Positions 50,951-60,237 are shown, counted from the stretch's first letter. The stretch: DNA of 64,000 nt from Streptomyces abikoensis (GCF_014648775.1 NZ_BMRT01000002.1:186001-250000); one strand, 5' to 3'. Numbers and translations: made by a program. The notes: generated from the letters alone by a model not told the origin.

Positions 50951-52540
50951 GTGAGGGACGTCGTTCCCCCTGCCCGAATACGTCTGCGGGCCGCCGGCGC
51001 GGCCGCTGTCATGACCGCCGGATTACTGTGGGCGGGCCCGGCGTTGACAGGCCCGGCGTGGGCAGTCCCGGCCCACCCCGCCGCCACATCCGAAGTCACC
51101 GCCGGTGAGGCACCGCTGATCGACGCCGGGTCGGCCGACGGCCGGCGGTTCCGGGCCTCGGGCCGGCTGGTCGGGGGCGGCGGTACGACGTGCACGGCGA
51201 CCGTCGTCCACGGCACGGGGCAGCCCGACCCCGCGCGCAAGGCACTGATCCTGAGCAACGGGCACTGCGCCGACGACTCGATGCGGACCAACGACGTCGT
51301 CGTCGACCAGGCCGCGCCCGAGGGCTGGAGCTTCACCCCCGCGTTCTTCCACGACAACGCCGCCGAGCACAGGACGTTCACCGTCGAACGCGTCGTCTAC
51401 GCGACCATGAAGGACATCGACGTCTCGCTGCTCCAGCTCTCGGCCACCTACGGGGAGCTCGCCGCGCTGAAGGTGACGCCCTGGACGCTCGCCGACCGCC
51501 CGGTCGCGGCGGGGACGCCGCTGCGGGCGGCCCACGCGCCGACCGACGGGGTCGAGGAGGGCAAGCGCTTCCTGCGCCTGTCCACGTGCGGGGCGACGGC
51601 CGCCGCCGTGAGCCTGCACGAATCCTCCTGGCTGTGGCGAAACTTCACCCGGACCGACTGCCTCGGCATCAGCGGCGGCTCGTCGGGCGGTGCCGTCACC
51701 ACCGCCGACGGGACCCGGCTCGTCGGCCTGCTCAACACCGTGGCCACGCCCGGCTATCTGGGCTGCGGCCTCGGCCGGCCCTGCGAGGGCGGCCCGGCGG
51801 GGCTGGTCGTCCCCAAGGACGACACGGCCTACGCCACGCCCGTCGACGCCGTGGCCTCGTGCCTGGACGGGACCGGTCTGCGGCTGCGCCGGGCGGGCTG
51901 CCGGCTCGACCGGGGCGAGCAGGTGACCGTCGAATCGGCCGGACAGCACACGCAGTCGCACACACCGCAGGGCCCGGCCCGCTGGGAGGCGCGCGTCACC
52001 CCCGACAAGGCCGGCCGGCACACCTACGTCGCCTTCAAGAGCGGCCCGTTCGGTGTCACCGACTGCACCCGCCCCCAGGGCTACGGAAAGCCCCAGCGGC
52101 TGACGGCCACGGGCGTGGACCACAAGGACCCGCTGCCGCCGCGCGAGGGCCTCCACGTCCTGTGCGTCGCGGGCGGACCCGACGACACCGCGCACGGCCC
52201 CGGCTGGGCCGCCTCCTTCGCCCACCCGTCGTACGCCTGGGCCCTCGTGGACGACACCCCGCCCACCGTCGCCCCGACGGTCGACATCCGGAGCTTCGAG
52301 GGCGAGGACGGCGGCAAGCGCTTCTGGGTCCGCCCGGTGTACGCGCCCTGGGAGATCACCTCGTACAAGATCAAGTACGGCCCGAAGGCCGGCACCGACT
52401 GCGCCGCCCCCGAGGGCTACCGCCCCTACCTGGGCGTACCCACCACCCTCGAGGCGGCCAAGGGCCCCTGGACCTACTGCGTCATCGGCTACGACAACGC
52501 CGACAACCCCACCCCGCCGACGCCCTTCACCGTCGCCTGA
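50951..52540 (+). CDS. secreted trypsin-like serine protease (S1 fold)
   Basis: A 529-residue exported protein. The signal peptide ends near AWA (about residue 38). The protease domain has the charge-relay residues His in LSNGHCADD, Asp in MKDIDVSLLQL and Ser in GISGGSSGGAV, so it should be active. Residues after about 310 form one or two additional beta-rich domains of unknown role. GTG 50951 follows AAGGAG. Codon 51023-51025 is TTA, so translation should require the bldA tRNA. Confidence 0.88.
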   Translation: MRDVVPPARIRLRAAGAAAVMTAGLLWAGPALTGPAWAVPAHPAATSEVTAGEAPLIDAGSADGRRFRASGRLVGGGGTTCTATVVHGTGQPDPARKALILSNGHCADDSMRTNDVVVDQAAPEGWSFTPAFFHDNAAEHRTFTVERVVYATMKDIDVSLLQLSATYGELAALKVTPWTLADRPVAAGTPLRAAHAPTDGVEEGKRFLRLSTCGATAAAVSLHESSWLWRNFTRTDCLGISGGSSGGAVTTADGTRLVGLLNTVATPGYLGCGLGRPCEGGPAGLVVPKDDTAYATPVDAVASCLDGTGLRLRRAGCRLDRGEQVTVESAGQHTQSHTPQGPARWEARVTPDKAGRHTYVAFKSGPFGVTDCTRPQGYGKPQRLTATGVDHKDPLPPREGLHVLCVAGGPDDTAHGPGWAASFAHPSYAWALVDDTPPTVAPTVDIRSFEGEDGGKRFWVRPVYAPWEITSYKIKYGPKAGTDCAAPEGYRPYLGVPTTLEAAKGPWTYCVIGYDNADNPTPPTPFTVA

Positions 52541-52684
52541 CCCACTGGGACGTCCGGCTGTGGCGCCCGTCGCCCTCTGTCGGCCGGCGGTGCGCCACTG
52601 CACGATGGGACGCGTGGTGCCCGCCGGGCATCACGCGTTGCCGGGCGCCACGCGTTCCGGCCGAGGACCTGATGAGGGGGTCTC

Positions 52685-53917
52685 ATGCGACGGATCGCCA
52701 TCGTAGGAGCGGGACAGGCGGGATTACAGCTGGCGTTGGGGCTCCAGGCCCACGCCTACGACGTCACGCTCGTGTCCGCCCGCACGGCCGGGGAGATCCG
52801 GGACGGGCACGTGCTGTCCACCCAGGCGATGTTCGGGCCGGCGCAGACCATCGAGCGCGAGGCCGGGCTGAATCTGTGGGACGACCAGGTGCCCGCCGTC
52901 CACACGATCCGGGCCACCGTGATCGACCCGCCCGGCACCCTCGCCGCCGCTGTCACCGGCAGGCTCGACCACCCCCAGCGGTCGGTGGACCAACGGGTGA
53001 AACTCTCCGGCTGGCTGGAGCTGTTCGAGCGGCGGGGCGGCCACGTCGAATACCGCTCGGTGGACCGGGCGGAGCTCGCCGCACTGGCCCGCGGGCACGA
53101 GCTGACGATCGTCGCGGCCGGACGCGGCGGGCTCTCCGGCATCTTCCCGCGCGACCCCGAGCGCTCCCCCTTCGACCGCCCCCAGCGCACCCTGGCCTGC
53201 CTCTATCTGCACGGCGTGGCCGCTCCGCCGGAGCCGGCCGAGACACATGTGCGCGTCATGATGATCCCCGGCGTCGGCGAGGGGCTCCTCCAGCCCGCCC
53301 TGACGACGAGCGGCCCCTGCACCATCCTGCTGTGGGAGGCGGTCCCCGGCGGCCCGCTGGACTGCTGGCAGGACCGCCCCGGGCCGCGGGACAACCTCGA
53401 GCGCTCGCTGGCGCTGATGCGGGAATTCGTGCCGTGGGAGTACGAGTTGTGCGCGAAGGCGGAGCCGACGGACGCGACGGCCACCCTCTACGGCGCGGTC
53501 GATCCCGTCGTCCGGCACCCCGTCGCCCGGCTCGACGGCGAGGTGTCCGTCCTGGGCATGGGCGACACCGTCGTCGTCAACGACCCGGTCACCGGGCAGG
53601 GCTCCAACAGCGCCGCCCGCTGCGCCGACGTCTACCGGCGCGCGATCCTCGCGCGCGGCGACCGCCCCTTCGACGACTCCTGGATGCGCGACACCTTCGA
53701 GGAGTTCTGGGCCTACGCCCGCCACGCGACGGCCTTCACGACCGCGATGCTCGGCCCGCTCCCCCCGCACGTGGCACGGGTGCTGGCGACGGCGACCGTG
53801 CGCCAGGAGGTCGCCGACCGCTTCGCCGAGGTGTACGCGGACCCCTCCGGGGCCCGGTGGTTCCTCGACCCGGCGGAGGCCGGCGCCTATCTGGACGCCA
53901 TCGGCGCGCGGCCCTGA
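52685..53917 (+). CDS. styrene/indole monooxygenase family flavoprotein (StyA-like)
   Basis: A 410-residue two-component-type flavin monooxygenase. The FAD motif IAIVGAGQAGLQLALGLQA is at the N-terminus, the central segment is ELTIVAAGRGGLSGIFPRD, and the region SVLGMGDTVVVNDPVTGQGS corresponds to the second FAD motif. No reductase (StyB) gene is adjacent. ATG 52685 has weak AGGGGG upstream. Codon 14 (52724-52726) is TTA. A hairpin terminator follows. Confidence 0.88.
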   Translation: MRRIAIVGAGQAGLQLALGLQAHAYDVTLVSARTAGEIRDGHVLSTQAMFGPAQTIEREAGLNLWDDQVPAVHTIRATVIDPPGTLAAAVTGRLDHPQRSVDQRVKLSGWLELFERRGGHVEYRSVDRAELAALARGHELTIVAAGRGGLSGIFPRDPERSPFDRPQRTLACLYLHGVAAPPEPAETHVRVMMIPGVGEGLLQPALTTSGPCTILLWEAVPGGPLDCWQDRPGPRDNLERSLALMREFVPWEYELCAKAEPTDATATLYGAVDPVVRHPVARLDGEVSVLGMGDTVVVNDPVTGQGSNSAARCADVYRRAILARGDRPFDDSWMRDTFEEFWAYARHATAFTTAMLGPLPPHVARVLATATVRQEVADRFAEVYADPSGARWFLDPAEAGAYLDAIGARP

Positions 53918-53943
53918 CGAGCCGGGGCGCGCAGCAGCCGTGC

Positions 53944-53983
53944 GCCCCCGCCCACCGGCCCGAGGGGACCGGTGGGCGGGGGC
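53944..53983. terminator. 15-bp stem terminator between convergent genes
   Basis: GCCCCCGCCCACCGG pairs with CCGGTGGGCGGGGGC around a 10-base loop, between the StyA-like and isocitrate-lyase-like genes. Confidence 0.85.
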
Positions 53984-54004
53984 GACGCCCGCCGCCGTAC
54001 GGGA

Positions 54005-54871
54005 TCAGCTCCCGGCCACCGCCGGGGCCGGCGCGCGGTGGTGCCGGCTGATGTTCTTCTCCAGCAGGGCCAGGCACTCGGCGACGCCCACGCTCGACGG
54101 CGTCGTCTCGGGCAGCCGCCCGTCGTCCTCCTTCAGCCGGCGCAGCGCCTCGTCCATCGCGGACTGGGCGGCGAACAGGCAGGGCGTGCTGTAGATCGCC
54201 ACGTCCACGCCCAGCTCGGTCAGTTCGGACCGGCTGAGGCGCGGGGACTTGCCGCCCGCGATCTGGTTGAACAGCAGGGGCTTGTCGCCGATGACGCCGC
54301 GCACCTTGCGGATCCATTCGACGCTGCGCACGCCGTCGACCAGGATCACATCGGCGTCGCTGGCGGCCAGCGCCTCGGCGCGGCGCAGGATCTCGCCCTC
54401 CTCGGTGGCGTCGGTCCGGGCGACGACGACGAGGTCGCGCCGGGCGGACAGGACGAGTTCGAGCTTCTCCAGGTACTCGGTCAGGGGCAGGATCTGCTTG
54501 CCGTCGACGTGGCCGCAGCGGCGCGGGCGCTTCTGGTCCTCCAGGATCACGCCCGAGGCGCCGATGGCCTCCAGGTGCTGCACGGTGTGGCAGGCGGTCT
54601 CGGGGTCGACGTAGCCGTCGTCGATGTCGACGAGCAGATGGTGGGCGGGGAACGCCAGGCGCATCCGCTGGACGAAGGCGACGATGTCCGGCCAGGCGAT
54701 GAACCCTATGTCCGGCAGGCCGTAGTGCGAGGCGGCGAAGCCGAATCCGGAGACGAACATGCCGTCGTAGTGCTGGGCGGCGACGGAGGCGGAGAACATG
54801 TCGAAGACGCCGATGAGGGGTGTGGTGCCGTTCTCCGCGATGGCGGCACGTAGCCGGTTGGGGTGATTCAC
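54005..54871 (-). CDS. isocitrate lyase/PEP mutase family enzyme
   Basis: A 288-residue TIM-barrel lyase. The metal-binding DIDDGYVDPETACHTVQHLE and the active loop region ILEDQKRPRRCGHVDGKQI mark the ICL/PEPM superfamily; a C-x-H loop (RRCGH) suggests a C-C lyase such as methylisocitrate-lyase-like or oxaloacetate decarboxylase rather than PEP mutase. GTG 54871 follows GGAGGG. The leader of about 250 bases holds a large hairpin. The substrate is not certain. Confidence 0.87.
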   Translation of the reverse strand: MNHPNRLRAAIAENGTTPLIGVFDMFSASVAAQHYDGMFVSGFGFAASHYGLPDIGFIAWPDIVAFVQRMRLAFPAHHLLVDIDDGYVDPETACHTVQHLEAIGASGVILEDQKRPRRCGHVDGKQILPLTEYLEKLELVLSARRDLVVVARTDATEEGEILRRAEALAASDADVILVDGVRSVEWIRKVRGVIGDKPLLFNQIAGGKSPRLSRSELTELGVDVAIYSTPCLFAAQSAMDEALRRLKEDDGRLPETTPSSVGVAECLALLEKNISRHHRAPAPAVAGS

Positions 54872-54981
54872 GGTACCCTCCAGGACACTGGTCGCGCCGA
54901 CGCGTGCTGATGACCGCTGCCCGCTGAAGCTCGCGGTCATGCCGTCGGCGTCACGAGAAGGAAAAGTGAAGAGCGGGGAAG

Positions 54982-55025
54982 CCCCGGGAGCTGTCGCGCG
55001 GTCAGGCGCGATACGGCTCCCGGGG
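54982..55025. promoter_or_regulatory. two-level hairpin in the leader of the ICL/PEPM gene
   Basis: CCCCGGGAGC (54982-54991) pairs with GCTCCCGGGG (55016-55025), with an inner TCGCGC/GCGCGA stem. TTTT follows on the plus strand. It could be a terminator, or a control element of the minus-strand leader. The interval 54872-55196 contains this hairpin, a repeated ATGCAGGTGCGCTG and no gene. Confidence 0.45.
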
Positions 55026-55196
55026 TTTTCTGCGTCTGCCATGCGAGTGCAGGTGCGCTGATGCAGGTGCGCTGACGCGACAGGACGTTAGTCAAGCTTT
55101 GGTCATGGCACAATATTGGCGAGGTAAAACAGACCGCGCTGCGACGCTTTCACGCCGCCCCGTCCCTCGCCCCACCCCGGCCCCTCCGGACCGTCC

Positions 55197-55667
55197 TCAC
55201 CCCTCGTAGGCGTCCACCAGCTCCTGGATGTCGATTTTCTTCATGCCCAGCATCGCCCGCATGACCCGCTGGGACTTGACCGGATCGGGATCGCCCAGCA
55301 GCTCGGTGAGGGCCCTCGGTACGATCTGCCACGACACGCCGTACTTGTCCTTGAGCCAGCCGCAGGGACCCTCCGACCCGCCCTCGCCGAGTGCCGACCA
55401 CAGCTCGTCGACCTCCTCCTGCGACGCGCAGTCCACGCTCAGCGAGATCGCCTCGTTGAACGTGAAGTCGGGGCCGCCGTTGAGCGCGAGGAACCGCTGC
55501 CCCGCGAGCTCGAACTCGACGGTCATCACCATCCCGGCCGGCCGCGGACCGGCCTCCCCGTAGCGCCGGATCTCCACGATCCGGGAGCCGGGGACGACGG
55601 ACGTGTAGAACGTGGCCGCCTCCTCCGCCTGGTCGTCGAACCACAGACAGGGCGTGATCTTCTGCAT
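55197..55667 (-). CDS. VOC family protein (PhnB/3-demethylubiquinone methyltransferase-like)
   Basis: A 156-residue protein with two beta-alpha-beta-beta-beta modules. It starts MQKITPCLWFDDQAEEAATF and has FLALNGGPDFTFNEAISLSV, ELWSALGEGGSEGPCGWLKD, and WQIVPRALTELLGD, the usual pattern of the PhnB-like branch of the vicinal-oxygen-chelate superfamily. Function within this branch is largely unknown. ATG 55667 follows GGGAGAA. It is monocistronic. Confidence 0.92.
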   Translation of the reverse strand: MQKITPCLWFDDQAEEAATFYTSVVPGSRIVEIRRYGEAGPRPAGMVMTVEFELAGQRFLALNGGPDFTFNEAISLSVDCASQEEVDELWSALGEGGSEGPCGWLKDKYGVSWQIVPRALTELLGDPDPVKSQRVMRAMLGMKKIDIQELVDAYEG

Positions 55668-55833
55668 GGTGTTCTCCCGGCTTCTCCCACGGGCGGCCCG
55701 GTGCCGCCGGCGGCGGCGACGCCACCCGCATCATCGCCCACGGCGGCGGCTTTGTCCGGGCGACCCGGGCGGCGTCCGGGGGGAAAACGACAGGACCGGG
55801 CGGCGCCCGTGGCGCCGCCCGATCCCCGGTGGA

Positions 55834-57330
55834 TCAGTGCCCCGCGGGCTCGTCGAGCGAGCTCAGGTCGTGGGCGTAGATGCCGACCGCGTGCGCGATG
55901 ACCCCGATGTTGAGGTCGAACGCCTTGCGGTCGATGTTGGCGAGGGTGTCACCCGCGCCGTGGTAGTTGGGGTCGTACGCGGTGCCCGCCGTGCCGCCGA
56001 ACCGGGCCGCCTGGTCCTTGGTCTTGATGCCCTCGGCGCCGGTGAAGGTGCCGCCCGCCGGGATGCCCTTCTCGATGAACGGGCCGTAGTCGGAGCGGCC
56101 GTCGAAGTCGGTGCCCTCGTGCGGGGCGCCCTTGCGGTCGAGGTAGCCGTTGATCAGCTTCTCGATCTGCGCCGAGCCCTTGGGGCCGGGGCCCGAGCCC
56201 GTGTGGTCGGAGTCGTCGCCGTCGTAGACGAACTCCACCGGGTTCGGCGAGGCGATCATGTCGAAGTTGAGGTAGAGCGCGATCTGCTTGCGCTGCTTCT
56301 CGCTGAGCTGGGCCACGTAGTGCTCGGAGCCGAGGAGGCCGAGCTCCTCACCGGACCACCAGGCGAACCGCACCTTGTTGGTGGGCTGCTGGCCGTGGCC
56401 GCGGGTCTGCTGGGCGAGCTTGAGGGCGACCTCCAGCAGGCCGGCGGAGCCGGAGCCGTTGTCGTTGATGCCGGGGCCGGCGGGCACGGAGTCGAGGTGG
56501 CTGCCGAGCGTCACGACGTGGTCGGCGCTGCCGCCCTTGGTCTCGGCGATCACATTGCGGGTGGGGCGCTTGACCGCCTCGGTGGCCACGTCGAGACGGA
56601 CCTTGGTCTCGCCCTTGGCGACCTGCGCGGCCAGCGCCTCGCCGTCGGCGAGGGAAACGCCCGCGGCCGGGATGTGGGCCTTGTCCGGCGTCTCGACCGT
56701 GCCCCGGACCGGCTCGGTGCCGGAGTGGTTGTAGAGGATCAGGCCGGCGGCGCCCGCCTTGGCGGCGATCTCCTCCTTCTGCTGGAGGGCGCAGCTGCCG
56801 CGCTTGACCAGCGCGATCTTCCCCTTGAAGTCCTGGCCGGCGTAGTCGTCCAGGCCGCAGCCCGGGGTCGCGTCGACGCGGACGGCGGCCAGCGGGGCGA
56901 CGAGGCCGCCCTCGGGCGTGGCCTTGCTGAACTTGTAGGCGAACGTGCGGATGTCGCGGGGCTCGGGCGTGACGACCGCCAGCTTCTCGCGCAGCGTCTT
57001 GGACTCGTAGAAGTCGAAGTCCTGGTACGAGACGTCGTAACCGGCCTTCTTCAGCAGGCGGTAGACGTACTCGGTGGACGCCACGTGGCCGGGGGTGCCG
57101 GCGGCGCGGTTGCCGCCGTTGGCGTCCGCGATCTTCTGGAGGGCCTGGAGGTGGCGGTAGGCGCTCTTGCCCGAGGAGTTCTTGACGAGCTTGCGGGCGA
57201 GCCGTTCGGCCTTCTCGTGCTGCCCGGCGGGCCGCGCCTCGGCGGGCGCCGCCGCGGCGAACAGCACGGGGGTGGCGACGACGGTGGTGACGAGAGCGGA
57301 TATCGCTCTTCGGCGGAGGTGTGCGCGCAC
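55834..57330 (-). CDS. secreted M28 aminopeptidase with PA domain
   Basis: A 498-residue exported metalloprotease like the Streptomyces griseus aminopeptidase. The signal peptide (basic RRRAISALVTTVV, hydrophobic, AEA) is followed by a PA insert (DDYAGQDFKGKIALVKRGSC) and the zinc-dependent domain with LGSHLDSVPAGPGINDNGSG, WWSGEELGLLGSEHY, LNFDMIASPNPV and NYHGAGDTLANI supplying ligands and catalytic Glu. GTG 57330 follows AAGGA. It should release N-terminal amino acids outside the cell. Confidence 0.93.
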   Translation of the reverse strand: MRAHLRRRAISALVTTVVATPVLFAAAAPAEARPAGQHEKAERLARKLVKNSSGKSAYRHLQALQKIADANGGNRAAGTPGHVASTEYVYRLLKKAGYDVSYQDFDFYESKTLREKLAVVTPEPRDIRTFAYKFSKATPEGGLVAPLAAVRVDATPGCGLDDYAGQDFKGKIALVKRGSCALQQKEEIAAKAGAAGLILYNHSGTEPVRGTVETPDKAHIPAAGVSLADGEALAAQVAKGETKVRLDVATEAVKRPTRNVIAETKGGSADHVVTLGSHLDSVPAGPGINDNGSGSAGLLEVALKLAQQTRGHGQQPTNKVRFAWWSGEELGLLGSEHYVAQLSEKQRKQIALYLNFDMIASPNPVEFVYDGDDSDHTGSGPGPKGSAQIEKLINGYLDRKGAPHEGTDFDGRSDYGPFIEKGIPAGGTFTGAEGIKTKDQAARFGGTAGTAYDPNYHGAGDTLANIDRKAFDLNIGVIAHAVGIYAHDLSSLDEPAGH

Positions 57331-57574
57331 GGAGGTCCTTTCGGTGCGGGCGGCCTTCGGTGGCGGCCGCCCGGTCTGCGGTCGTCGCGATCGACGGCCG
57401 ATCACAACCGACCGGACGGTATCGAGTCAACACCGGTCAGGGGAAGGGTCCCGGGCGGTCGATACAAGATCGCCACATGCCGGTCATGCCCGACCCGGTC
57501 GGCGCCGGTACGTCCCCGTATGTGCGAGGCTGGGAGGGCAGCACTGCGGACCACCGAGGACGAAGGACCGGTAC

Positions 57575-58264
57575 ATGCTCCAGCACAGAACCGTGGGCGA
57601 TCTGATGACCCGCTCGGTCGTCCGGGTGCAGCGCGGCACGCTGTTCACCGAGATCGTGCACGTGCTGCAGGAGCACGACATCACCGCCGTCCCGGTGGTG
57701 GACGCCGAGGACCGGCCGGTGGGGGTGGTCTCCGAGGCGGATCTGCTGGCGAAGGCATCCCGGCGGCCGGATCCCCATGACGGGCCCGGCGCCCGGGCGA
57801 ACGCGCCGGGCGCCGGCAACGGGACGGGCGCCAAGCACGAGGCGACCACCGCCGAGGGGCTGATGACCAGTCCGGCCGTGTGCGCCCGGCCGGACTGGAG
57901 CGTGGTGGAGGCCGCCCGCACCATGGAGGAGCACCGTGTCAAGCGGCTGCCGGTGGTGGACGACACGGGCCGGCTGGTGGGCCTGGTCAGCCGGGGCGAC
58001 CTGCTGCGGGTCTTCCTCCGCACCGACCGGGCCATCCGCGAGGAGATCATCGAGGACGTCCTCGTCCGCACCCTGCGGCAGCCGCCGTCAGCCGTCGGCG
58101 TCGAGGTGAACCACGGTCAGGTGCGGCTCAGCGGCTCGGTGCGGCGCGCCAGCCTGATCCCGGTCCTCGTCCAGCTGTGCCAGAGCGTCGACGGCGTGGT
58201 GAGCGTGGATCACCAGCTGGCGGCGGAGACCGACGACACGGGGGACGAGCCCAGCGGGTCGTGA
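57575..58264 (+). CDS. CBS-domain protein with C-terminal BON domain
   Basis: A 229-residue soluble protein. Two CBS motifs (residues about 1-65 and 85-150: TVGDLMTRSVVRVQRGTLFT and AEGLMTSPAVCARPDWSVVE) can bind adenine nucleotides as an energy sensor, and residues about 160-215 are a BON domain (VNHGQVRLSGSVRRASLI). In Streptomyces such proteins are often hypoxia or stress related. ATG 57575 follows AAGGA. Its 3' end overlaps the next convergent gene by 55 bp. Confidence 0.92.
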   Translation: MLQHRTVGDLMTRSVVRVQRGTLFTEIVHVLQEHDITAVPVVDAEDRPVGVVSEADLLAKASRRPDPHDGPGARANAPGAGNGTGAKHEATTAEGLMTSPAVCARPDWSVVEAARTMEEHRVKRLPVVDDTGRLVGLVSRGDLLRVFLRTDRAIREEIIEDVLVRTLRQPPSAVGVEVNHGQVRLSGSVRRASLIPVLVQLCQSVDGVVSVDHQLAAETDDTGDEPSGS

Positions 58265-59490
58265 TGGATCCGCGCGGCCGGCACCCCGAGCTCGCGCAGC
58301 GCGCGCACAGCGGCCTCGACCATCCCGGCCGGCCCGCTGACATAGGCGAGGCGGTCCGCCCACGCGCCGTGGCGCGCCAGGGTGTCGGTGAGCAGGGACC
58401 GGCCGCCGGCCGGGGGCGCGTCACCGAGGACGGGCAGCACGGTCAGCCAGGGGCGGCGGCGTTCGAAGTCGGCGAGCCACTCGCCGTCGTAGAGGTCGCC
58501 GCGGTCCCGGGCGGCGAGGAGGAGCTGGACCCGCGGGCCGCCGGTGCGGCGGGTGGCCAGCTCGTCGAGCAGGGCCTTGACGGGGGCGAGGCCGCTGCCG
58601 CCGGCGACCAGCAGCAGATCGCGGGAGAGTTCGTCGCCGAGGGTCATCGTTCCGGTGGCGGGGCCGAGCCGCAGGGTGTCGCCGACGCGCGTCCGGTCGA
58701 CCAGGGCCTCGCTTACCCCGTCGAGGCCGGTGCGCCGCACGTGGAACTCGACGATGTTGTCTGCGCGCGGGGCGCAGGCCATCGAGTACTGCCGCCAGGC
58801 GTGCGGGAGTAACGGGGACTCCAGCGCGCCGTACTGGCCCGCGCGGTAGGGGTAGGGCTCGTGGGTGCGGACGCGCAGCACCGCCAGGTCCGGGCGGCGC
58901 AGGTCGTGGCGGACCACCGTGGCGTGCCAGTAGGGCGGTTCGGTGAGCGCGGCGTCGGCCCCGGCGACCATGGCGTCGACGGCGGACCGCAGCATCCGCA
59001 GCCAGGCCCGCTCCAGTTCCACGCTCCAGCGCCGGCCCGCGCGCAGGCGCAGCGCCTCGCGCAGGGCGTCCTCGAACGTCGCGTAGTGGGCGCGGCGGAC
59101 GCCGAGTTTGCGGTGGTCGCGGCCGAGCCGGGTGAAGGTGGCGACCACCTCCTCGGGCCGGTCCAGATGGTCCGTCAAGTACTGGAACGCCTGGGCGAGA
59201 TGGGCGCGCTGGAACGCCATCGACTCGGGGAACATCGAGCGCAGATAGGGGTGGCGGCGGAACATCACCTCGTACAGGGGCGTGATGAGCTCCTCGAACG
59301 GGGTGACCAGGTCCAGATGCCCCAGGATCAGCCGCCGGTCGGCCTCGTCGCAGTACGGGGTGGCCTGCGCGGGTCCGGGGCTTTCGGCCGGGCCGGGCGC
59401 CCCACCGGGTGCGAGCAGTTGCCGCCGCAACCGCATCGCGTCGTGCCGGGCCAGCAACGCGTAATAGTCGTTGCCCTTGGGGGTGTTCAC
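58210..59490 (-). CDS. globin and FAD/NAD-binding oxidoreductase fusion (flavohemoprotein-like)
   Basis: A 426-residue fusion. The N-terminal globin domain (about 55-180) has LVTPFEELITPLYEVMFRRH and the proximal-histidine helix GRDHRKLGVRRAHY. It joins an FAD domain (YRAGQYGALESPLLPHAWRQ, SMACAPR) and an NAD domain (LLLVAGGSGLAPVKALLDEL, VSGPAGMVEA). Such proteins act as NO dioxygenases or oxygen sensors. GTG 59490 follows AGGAGA. Its stop lies 55 bp inside the CBS gene on the other strand. Confidence 0.9.
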   Translation of the reverse strand: MNTPKGNDYYALLARHDAMRLRRQLLAPGGAPGPAESPGPAQATPYCDEADRRLILGHLDLVTPFEELITPLYEVMFRRHPYLRSMFPESMAFQRAHLAQAFQYLTDHLDRPEEVVATFTRLGRDHRKLGVRRAHYATFEDALREALRLRAGRRWSVELERAWLRMLRSAVDAMVAGADAALTEPPYWHATVVRHDLRRPDLAVLRVRTHEPYPYRAGQYGALESPLLPHAWRQYSMACAPRADNIVEFHVRRTGLDGVSEALVDRTRVGDTLRLGPATGTMTLGDELSRDLLLVAGGSGLAPVKALLDELATRRTGGPRVQLLLAARDRGDLYDGEWLADFERRRPWLTVLPVLGDAPPAGGRSLLTDTLARHGAWADRLAYVSGPAGMVEAAVRALRELGVPAARIHHDPLGSSPVSSVSAASW

Positions 59491-59617
59491 GGGCTGGGTC
59501 TCCTGTACTCCGTCGTTCCGAGCGCAAAGCAGTATGGCAGTGCGGGAACGCACCCGATCGGCCCGGGATGACAGGGCCGTTCGGCCCTTCCGGGGGCCCG
59601 GAGGGAGGGGGTAGAGG

Positions 59618-60145
59618 CTACGGCCGGTCTTCGCCGAGGGCGGCTCTGTGCTCACGCCAGCGGTCCAGGACGCCCTCGAACTCCTTCTGCAGGAATTCGA
59701 TGAACTCGGCGGTCTCCGCCACGCGCACCCCGGCCGGGCTGTCGGCCCCCAGGGTCTTCGCGCCGTCGCGCAGGACGCCCTCCCAGCGGATCAGCAGCTG
59801 GTCGCGGCGGGTGAGGGCGTGGAACCAGACCTCGGCGTTGAGCCGGTAGCGGTCGCGGCGCGTGCCCGGCTCCCGCTCGCGGCCGATCATGTCGACCTGG
59901 GTGAGGTAGCGGACGGCGCCCGAGACCGCCGCCGGGCTGATCCGCAGGGCCTCGGCGAGGCCGGCCGAGGTCATCACGCCGGCGTCGGAGGCGAGGAGCG
60001 CGGCGAAGACCCGGGAGGCCATGCGCGGCATGCCCGCCTCGGTGAGCTCGGCGGCGAAGCGCTCGACGAAGCGGGAGACCGCTTCCTGGTCGCGTTCGCG
60101 GTCCGGCTCCCGGTCGTGGCCGCCCGCTCCGGTCGTCTCGGTCAT
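59618..60145 (-). CDS. GbsR/MarR family transcriptional regulator
   Basis: A 175-residue winged-helix regulator. The DNA-binding helices are GVMTSAGLAEALRISPAAVS and GAVRYLTQVDMIGREREPGT; the wing is RRDRYRL. The C-terminus is a helical dimerisation part (FIEFLQKEFEGVLDRWREHR). Such proteins usually repress an adjacent exporter, and the gene is divergent from an ABC transporter operon with an inverted repeat in between. ATG 60145 is the start. Confidence 0.92.
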   Translation of the reverse strand: MTETTGAGGHDREPDRERDQEAVSRFVERFAAELTEAGMPRMASRVFAALLASDAGVMTSAGLAEALRISPAAVSGAVRYLTQVDMIGREREPGTRRDRYRLNAEVWFHALTRRDQLLIRWEGVLRDGAKTLGADSPAGVRVAETAEFIEFLQKEFEGVLDRWREHRAALGEDRP

Positions 60146-60185
60146 CGTCCTCGCCCTCTCCCCTGTTCGATCTCACCGGCCAATT

Positions 60186-60219
60186 TACACTCTTTCCAAC
60201 CTTCACAAATTTCTGAAGG
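60186..60219 (+). promoter_or_regulatory. promoter and operator candidate of the ABC exporter operon
   Basis: TACACT at 60186-60191 resembles a -10. The inverted repeat CCTTCA-N8-TGAAGG spans 60200-60219, just downstream, where binding by the divergent GbsR-like protein would block the exporter. Confidence 0.5.
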
Positions 60220-60237
60220 AAGCGTACGTTCGGAAGC

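Noticed and set aside
55612..57780. Plus-strand frame of 722 codons
   Set aside because: Antisense to the M28 peptidase; no ribosome site or known domain.
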